Origin: Diabrotica undecimpunctata
Taxonomy: Eukaryota > Arthropoda > Insecta > Coleoptera > Chrysomelidae
Assembly (NCBI RefSeq): GCF_040954645.1
Contig: NC_092808.1
Span: forward strand, 79,857,889-79,921,888
Length of the DNA: 64,000 nucleotides
Direction: 5' to 3'
Shown here: positions 57,890 to 64,000 of the stretch, piece after piece
How the letters are laid out: every line of letters begins with the position of its first letter
Numbering within the stretch: position 1 is the stretch's first letter
Translations under genes and position numbers: made by a program
Notes under the pieces: generated by a model
The model's input: the letters and a program-made list of their open reading frames with translations, nothing else
Databases searched by the model: none
What the model was told of the DNA's origin: nothing

Positions 57890-58790
57890 AACAAAAATAA
57901 CTAAAAATTTTGAAACAAATTTTCTTTTGTACCTTATAACTTTCTGTATGGTAATTTTACAAAAAAAATGACATCAAAGCAATAATATAAAGGGGTTTTT
58001 AAAGCGTAACTTTTATTACAAATTTCTTTAATTTCATGAATTTCTCTAGATTTTACAGTGCTCCGAAACTGACCGGGTTCTTGAATACTGGCCATCTTGG
58101 AATAAGGATTACAAGGCATTTTCGCGCTATATCTCGTAAACTAAGTCTAGTTTTTCCAGTTTTTACTTATGCATCAGAATGCTGGACCCTTACTGAGAAA
58201 GACAAAAAGAACATAGATATATTTGAGAACAAATGAATCCATACTGGACCAGCTAAACATAAAGAAAAGACTAAGAACACAAATATCAGAACAAATAATA
58301 AGCTATTTTGGACATGTGCTTCGAAGAAATGGTCTTGAAAAACTTACCATCCAGGGAAAAGTAGAAGGCAAAAGAAATAGAGGTAGATCTCCCACACGAT
58401 ACACGGACGCTAGAATGGCAGAAGATAAAAAAACGTGGAGGAACATTGGGACATTTAGCTAATAGCTTCATGATATTACGATACCTGAATCAGGTTAACG
58501 ACTAAGAAGATCTCGTAAACTAGCAATATCTACTAGCCTACAGACAATTTTACTACAATTTATTACAGCAGTATTTATAGCAAATTAAATTCTCTACTAC
58601 TTTATTTCTTTGTTTTTTTTAACAAAAATAACTAAAAATTATTAAAACAATTTTGTTTTGGGCCCTATAACATTGTGTTAATCATTTTACGATGAAATGA
58701 CATAAGAGTAATATTATGGAAGGTTTTCCAAAGAACAATTTTCACTACAGATTGACTATGAATAATTTCATTAATTTTTCTGTTTTCCGA
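57890..58790. repeat. Direct repeats flanking a LINE fragment
   Basis: AACAAAAATAACTAAAAATT and the following ~150 bases occur at 57890-58040 and again, diverged, at 58616-58790. They are direct repeats on either side of the LINE fragment below. Confidence 0.6.
58110..58462 (+). pseudogene. LINE C-terminal fragment
   Basis: FPVFTYASECWTLTEKDKKN and IDIFENK (58150-58236), then in another frame LDQLNIKKRLRTQISEQIIS, YFGHVLRRNGLEKLTIQGKV and RGRSPTRYTD (58240-58462). This is the YGxExW-type C-terminus, with about 15 residues (the YRRxLRI block) deleted at the frame junction. Confidence 0.85.
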
Positions 58791-58799
58791 AGTTAAACA

Positions 58800-59330
58800 A
58801 GTTGTAGATTACTCGTAAGAATACGATAAAAACGAACCATTACTCTTAGTTTTTATTATATATTTTTTTATTTATATTATTTTAAATGAGTTTATAACTT
58901 TTTTTACACTATTCCTATGTTATTATTATTTTTACCCTTTCTGCCACGACTAAACTTATTAATTATTTTATCTTGGTAATGAAAAGAACAAAAGAAATTT
59001 TATAGACCTTCTCAAAACTGCTCTTTACTTGGCAATCTGAAAAAAACACTTTTTAGAAGTTTTCCAGCCTTAAAAGTGAGTATTTTCGCTTTTTTGAGAT
59101 TTTAAATTTTCTATAACTTGAAAACTGTCAACTGTAAGAAAAATGACACCAGACTTTTTTTGTTTAAAATGGCCCAAGCAATTTAAAGAATGTTTCTCGG
59201 GGCAAAAACCGGTTATTTTTGAAATTTTTTAAAAAAATTTCGTAAACAATTTCTGCCCAAAAATCATGTCCGGCACCCTTCTGATTTGTTAAGAGGAGAC
59301 AATTTTGAACAGGAATCCGTAAAGAAACCA
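58800..59330. other. No recognised feature
   Basis: AT-rich. CTATAACTTGAAAACTGTCA near 59110 loosely resembles the flanking repeat units above. Confidence 0.4.
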
Positions 59331-59335
59331 AATCA

Positions 59336-59760
59336 GAAATAAAATAGACGGTTTAGGTTTAATGTCGTTACAGCGTATCACCATTCGCTGATATGCATAT
59401 TTCTGCCTTTTGGCTTCTTCAGAGCGAACTTATGGCAAGCACCGATGGAGTAAATATTTACAAACAGTCGCTGCAGTTACATCTACTAATAAAGATATAA
59501 ATAAAAAATCTAATTCAGGATTCAGCCAAAAACTGTGCATTATAAACGTTGCAAATCAAGCAGACGACAAGTGCACTGGGATGGGGATTTATAATTGTAT
59601 CCACGTCATGCCAATTTATATAGACAGAAATCCCTTCCTGAATACAATTTTCTTATACTCCATACTAAATTAAAATAATAAAAAATAAAATAGACGGTTT
59701 AGGTTTGATTTCGTTTCAGCGTATCACCATTCGAACTCACTAAACCGTCTATTTAATTTT
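59336..59760 (-). mobile_element. Retrozyme-like short element with hammerhead
   Basis: Two direct repeats of ~55 bases (59336-59389 and 59684-59736), sharing AATGGTGATACGCTG and CCTAAACCGTCTATTTTATTT in minus sense, bracket ~300 non-coding bases. One repeat lies immediately after a hammerhead motif; the other starts at the equivalent of its cleavage site. That gives a monomer of about 350 nt, the plan of animal retrozymes. No protein is encoded. AAATAGACGGTTTA is also inverted at 59743-59757. Confidence 0.55.
59384..59428 (-). ncRNA. Hammerhead ribozyme motif outside Penelope context
   Basis: Minus strand: stem I TTCGCT/AGCGAA (six perfect pairs), core CTGAAGA (59422-59416), unpaired A, stem II GCC/GGC with AAAA loop, an extra A, then GAAA (59403-59400). 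A 10-base palindrome ATATGCATAT is stem III and C (59390) is the cleavable base. Stem II is short, and the unpaired A on its 3' side departs from consensus. Confidence 0.65.
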
Positions 59761-60065
59761 TATTACTTTACTCTAATATGGAGTATTTTTGGCAATCGTT
59801 TTCGCAAAGGGATTTAAAGTTTTTTTTGTATGGCATTTTGTTTTTGGTGATAATTGATATCAATATTAAAAAAATATATCAATGCCGTACAGAAATTTTT
59901 GATGGTAATATGTCCCACATATCAGAAGGAAATGAATTTTCCTCTCATAAGCACATGTACTGTGAAAAATGTACAGCATGTCCTAAAATGTTTTATTTTA
60001 TGCAACTAAATTTAAATCAGAGAGTTTTGTATTGGCTCAAATGACCTCATTTGTACTACATAAAA

Positions 60066-60500
60066 ATCAAGGGTTGCACCCCAGATTTCTCACCCCTATA
60101 CAAGCCGATATGCACGGCACTGCAAAAAATTAATCTAAATAACGATGCGAAACTATGCACTGTACGTACTGTATCAAATTTCGGAAAATGGGATCCAAAT
60201 TTTCTGAAAATCAAAGATTTCCCCTGCAACTGGTACCAATATCTTAATATATTTGAACGGCATTAGGTCGCAGTTCAATATTTTTGTATCAGCTAAGTTA
60301 TAAATGCTGCACAATATTGTTTGACTGACCAAAATATACCACCCCCCTCCCTTGAGTGTTAAGTTTACCTTACCTATGTAGCCACCTGTGCCGATACGAA
60401 TTGTAGATTTAAATATGAATTTTGCTGGGTCAAATGACCCCTTAAAATCTCCAATGGGATTGTAGTCTAAAGTGGTATTTTAGCTGGTAAGTTAGTTTAG
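60066..60500 (-). repeat. Right arm of a ~440 bp inverted repeat
   Basis: Inverted partner of 55240-55680, with arms ~4.4 kb apart. Two open frames overlap here and just before it (59778-60044 and 60051-60266). The first has CEKCTACPKMFYFMQL, which looks zinc-ribbon-like, but neither is recognised nor conserved in the left arm. Confidence 0.7.
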
Positions 60501-61872
60501 AAATTTTCAGTAGAAATAATAATCTTCGTTAGAGGTTAAATGTAAATCAACTACAAAAACGTAGCTTAACGTAATCTTATTAATTCAGGCACTCACCATT
60601 CACGTATTCATTGGCAATCATCAAAAATATTACCGTTTTTATTGTCTTATTATGTAAGATAAACAGCAAATTATAGCATATTAACATAATATACAATACA
60701 AATAAGCTGTTAAACCGGCCCAACTATACGTTGAAAAATGTACAATGGCACCGCTTGAAAAATACAGGTGACGCTTGGTCAGTTTAATCAAATTTACAAA
60801 TTTAGGATTGTATATGTATAAATATTTGGTAATAAAATTTTTTTTCAATCAGTTAAACACAATATATACTTAACTAGTAAAATCTATTAAAACTGTCTCG
60901 GTGATATTCATTCGTTCGAAGTCAAATCTTAATCGTAATTATTATGTTAATTAGACGATATTTTTTTTATTTTTTATCATAAACAATAATTAGATTCTAA
61001 TAGTATTATTTTACCAAATGATATTTAAAAATGTTTTGCCATTATGCGTTAGTGCAGTATCTCCATATACAGTTTCCTATACTATTTTTGTATTCATGAC
61101 CAGTAGAGAATTCATCGTTGCAAAATGCAATTTTACTTTTTTCATAATTCTATTATATGGAAACGTCCTGTAAAGATACTTCTAGAAGTTTCTGAGAGTA
61201 ATAGTGATGAGATAAAACAATTCAACTTATGTAGGTCAGAGTTTCATCACGTTTTGTGCCGGAACTATTTCTTCCGCCACATTTTTGTTGTAGCATGTAG
61301 AGAAACTGAGTTTCGTGTTCTGTGTAGTCAAATATATAATTTTATTTTAAATTATGTTTAACTGACTTTTTAGTATGTGTATAGAAAAAATAAAAATATT
61401 TTAAAAATTGTTAAAAATTAAAAAGTGTTTAAATAAAATTAATGTAGAAACGTAAATGGGAAACATTCTATCCATTATTTGCTTAGAAATAAGTAAACAT
61501 TATTAAATATTTTTTATTATAAAAATCTACCAACTCAAAAGTTTCACAAAAATTTCTTCTAGCACCACATTTAGTGTGAAGAATCACACAGTATTTAGTA
61601 GGTGAGGCCTTCCACATACTTTAATAACTGCTGGTCATACTTTAGACTAAATTGCTAAATACACCTCAGCTGATTTTACATACTGAAGACTTGGAGGACG
61701 TGATTCGTGTATGTTAAATGCTCTAGTTTGGGAAAATATAGAAAACCATTACATGCCACAAGAACTTTTAAATCAACTGTTAAATACCGTATAATTTACA
61801 AACAAATAAACTGATAAACTTGTGGGCCCATAATAAATTACGTATAAACAATATATACTTCGTCCGCAAGCC

Positions 61873-61875
<3 letters not shown>
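60501..61875. other. No recognised gene
   Basis: AT-rich. A 78-codon frame (61125-61361) has several Cys and His residues (FHHVLCRNYFFRHIF) but no identifiable domain. Confidence 0.45.

Positions 61876-61941
<66 letters not shown>
61876..61941. repeat. (TA)n microsatellite
   Basis: TA run truncating the short minus-strand frame that follows. Confidence 0.95.
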
Positions 61942-61947
<6 letters not shown>

Positions 61948-62055
61948 GTAACCATAAGCTCCCATACTAACAACCGTTGAACGTTGAACTACAGCAATTG
62001 CAAATTCAGCATCTCCAACAATTCCGGACAATAAACCCATTTTTATAACATTCAT
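61942..62055 (-). other. Possible exon or pseudogene remnant
   Basis: The minus frame MNVIKMGLLSGIVGDAEFAI continues AVVQRSTVVSMGAYGYIS into the TA array. Composition is protein-like, with balanced codons, unlike neighbouring chance frames. GIVGDA recalls the proteolipid (c) subunit of V-ATPase, but the following residues match poorly. No splice sites were confirmed. Confidence 0.2.
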
Positions 62056-62359
62056 TTGATTATCATTATTTGATCAATTCGTTTCGTTTATGTAATTAAG
62101 ATTTTAATAATCTAATATTGTATTTTTTGAAGTAGAAAACTTAGTTGTATAATTTTGACAATAAATAATTCTTTTTTAAAAGATATATCGAAAGTGCATA
62201 AATTTATCTGACGCTGCGAACAGGACACAGCTCGTACAAGAAGCATTAACAGTTTCCTTGGTCAAGTCAGTTCCACCCAACTTTGGAAAAGAAAAGATTA
62301 TGTGCAGGACATCCCAACAGATCATCCTATTGTAAGTACATTATCCTTTCCTTCCTATT
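62056..62359. other. No recognised feature
   Basis: Possible leader or LTR of the downstream element. No LTR boundary could be fixed because only one copy lies in the window. Confidence 0.3.
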
Positions 62360-64000
62360 TTCATTTATGAGCACTTTTATTGATATAACTGAAGACTCTG
62401 AATAATTTAAACTCTTTACTTGAAAACCTTACATTGAATTCTCAAATTAATTCTAACACCCGTATTAACGCCGATTTTCCTCAACAAATTCCTACCATTT
62501 TAATCACAGAATTTAAAATGCTATTTTCAAATGCCGATATCACTAGCTTATGTGCTACATTACCAGAATTCTCCACCGGAGATAACTTGTCTACCTTTCT
62601 AAAATCAGGTGATAATTTAATTACCTTTCTGGTAGGTCAGTAGTTAACACCTTCTCAGGAGTTTATTTTAAATTCAAATATCATCTCTCGTATCAAATGC
62701 GAACCACGGGACTTCCTTAATTATTCAAACAAAACAGCTTGGGCTGAAGTACGTCCAGCTCTTTTAGCTAAGTACGGAGATAGACGTTCCGAAGATATTC
62801 TAGGTACCCAGCTTTCAACAACTGTCCAATGAAATCACGAATCGTATGATCAATATCACCAAAGAATTACAAAAAATTTAAATGATTTATTACAGCATAC
62901 AACATTAAATGACAACGTTGAAACTGTTAATTTTAAAACTCCTTATTTTAAAAATATACCGTTAAAAATATTTTGAACAGGCATTAATGAGCCTTATGGC
63001 GAATATTTGTCTTAAAGCAAGACAAATATTCGCATACTCACTTGAGGAAGCGCTTCAAAAATGTATAATATGACAATCACAAGTCTCAACAGAAATATAT
63101 GAATTATTTAAAGACACAGCAAAATAATAAACTGTTCTTACCAAAACAAAAGCCTACTAATACAAACCAGACATTTATAATAACAACACAAATCCCAGTA
63201 GAAACGTTTTTCAGCCAAACTCTAACTCTTATCCGTCACAAAACTTTTCCTATACCAATTCAAACCTAGTAAGAAACCACCCTCATCAGAACACAAATTT
63301 TACAACTAGGCCCAACGCCAATATAACCCCTCAATCGAATTTCAATTCTTCTAGACACAACCCACATAATAATAACTTTAACAATCAAAATTTTAATAGA
63401 CCACAAATCCGAAACCCACAACCTGAAAGATATCATGCTACTCCAATGACCGATGTACAGACTATCACCACAAAAAATGAACCCATGAGCACGTCCACTA
63501 GACGCACGCATCAGTTCAATATAAATTTAACCCCAGACGAAGATTTTAAATACACCCCCGAATATTTCGAAATTAACGACGATCCCGAAGAATTAATTTG
63601 AAGAAACTTCTTAGGATTTTCCCGAGGATCCGACCGACGAGCATCCACCACCGATATCGATCTAGGTAATCTCCAAACTAATCCCCGACTACCGTTTTGC
63701 TTCTTGCCTAATTCAAACATTAAAGTATTAATCGACTCTGTTGGCACCCACACAGTCGTTTCGCAACCGTTCACCCTGACATCTATGAAAACAACCCAAA
63801 ATTACTTACTAAATATAAAAACACCTCTGCTGTAAGTCTATAATATTTACGAACCTATAAATGCTCGAATTGCGGATTGGAGCGAAGATTTCGACATTCT
63901 TTTAGGAAACTCTGAGCTAGAACGTTTTATAGCCGTAATAAATTATGAAACTAAAGTACTAAACTTAACCACTCACAACGTCGAGATCAATTTCTATACT
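62360..64000 (+). pseudogene. LTR-retrotransposon Gag and protease, runs off window
   Basis: Gag blocks: ILNSNIISRIKCEPRDFLNY, KTAWAEVRPALLAKYGDRRS, EDILGTQLSTTV, then SYDQYHQRITKNLNDLLQHT (62660-62930). An Asn/Gln/Pro-rich tract follows (QSNFNSSRHNPHNNNFNNQN, 63170-63500). There is a TGA at 63599. Protease then gives IKVLIDSVGTHTVVSQ and FDILLGNSELERFIAVINY. The active site reads DSVG rather than DSG or DTG. Several stops show decay. The arrangement fits a Gypsy-type element; RT would lie beyond the window. Confidence 0.75.

Overview
This window looks like intergenic or heterochromatic DNA from an arthropod, most probably an insect and possibly a beetle. That placement is inference, resting on the mix of element families, very high A+T, long (TA)n arrays and a short CCTAA-type repeat. 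I found no convincing host protein-coding gene, rRNA, functional tRNA or CRISPR array. Nearly everything recognisable is a transposable element or its remains, often inserted one inside another.

Layout. 1-12.7 kb holds decayed non-LTR retrotransposon (LINE) pieces on both strands, including a direct duplication (5508-9220) whose second copy carries a ~1 kb inverted-repeat element. 13.6-14.7 kb is a 5'-truncated Penelope-like element (PLE) with a GIY-YIG domain, inverted termini and a hammerhead ribozyme motif. 15.2-16.6 kb and 52.1-53.4 kb are two copies of one probable solo LTR. 16.65-17.7 kb is a rearranged cluster of a ~300 bp repeat. 17715-19254 is a nearly complete Tc1-like transposon with two in-frame stops. 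19316-24578 is a Ty3/Gypsy element with near-identical LTRs but most of pol deleted. 25520-30604 is an older Gypsy element, missing most of its 5' LTR and its integrase, with a solo LTR inserted in pol. 33.2-34.4 kb is a LINE interrupted by a second LINE with a 10 bp target-site duplication. 35072-39322 is a BEL/Pao element with a 5 bp duplication and a deleted RT. 39.3-44.4 kb has a Gypsy-like gag/protease remnant, a hAT transposase remnant, a LINE 3' end and a DNA element with 27 bp terminal inverted repeats. 44.4-51.9 kb is a Penelope-rich block: a minus-strand RT plus GIY-YIG copy, a plus-strand copy, and a ~2.26 kb near-perfect palindrome of two head-to-head 3' ends. 53.7-60.5 kb contains foldback elements nested within one another. 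62.4-64 kb is the gag/protease part of another LTR element running off the window.

Most notable signal. Six segments match the hammerhead ribozyme core: CUGANGA, stem II, GAAA, a self-complementary stem III, a cleavable H base, then a closing stem I. Five lie 3' of Penelope GIY-YIG coding sequence and 57-98 bases before a (TA)n array. The sixth, at 59.4 kb, is in a short element with no visible coding sequence, flanked by direct repeats that begin at the predicted cleavage site. That arrangement resembles published animal retrozymes. Penelope-associated hammerheads are known; the palindrome, the apparent ribozyme-defined repeat boundaries and the (TA)n association are the parts worth testing.
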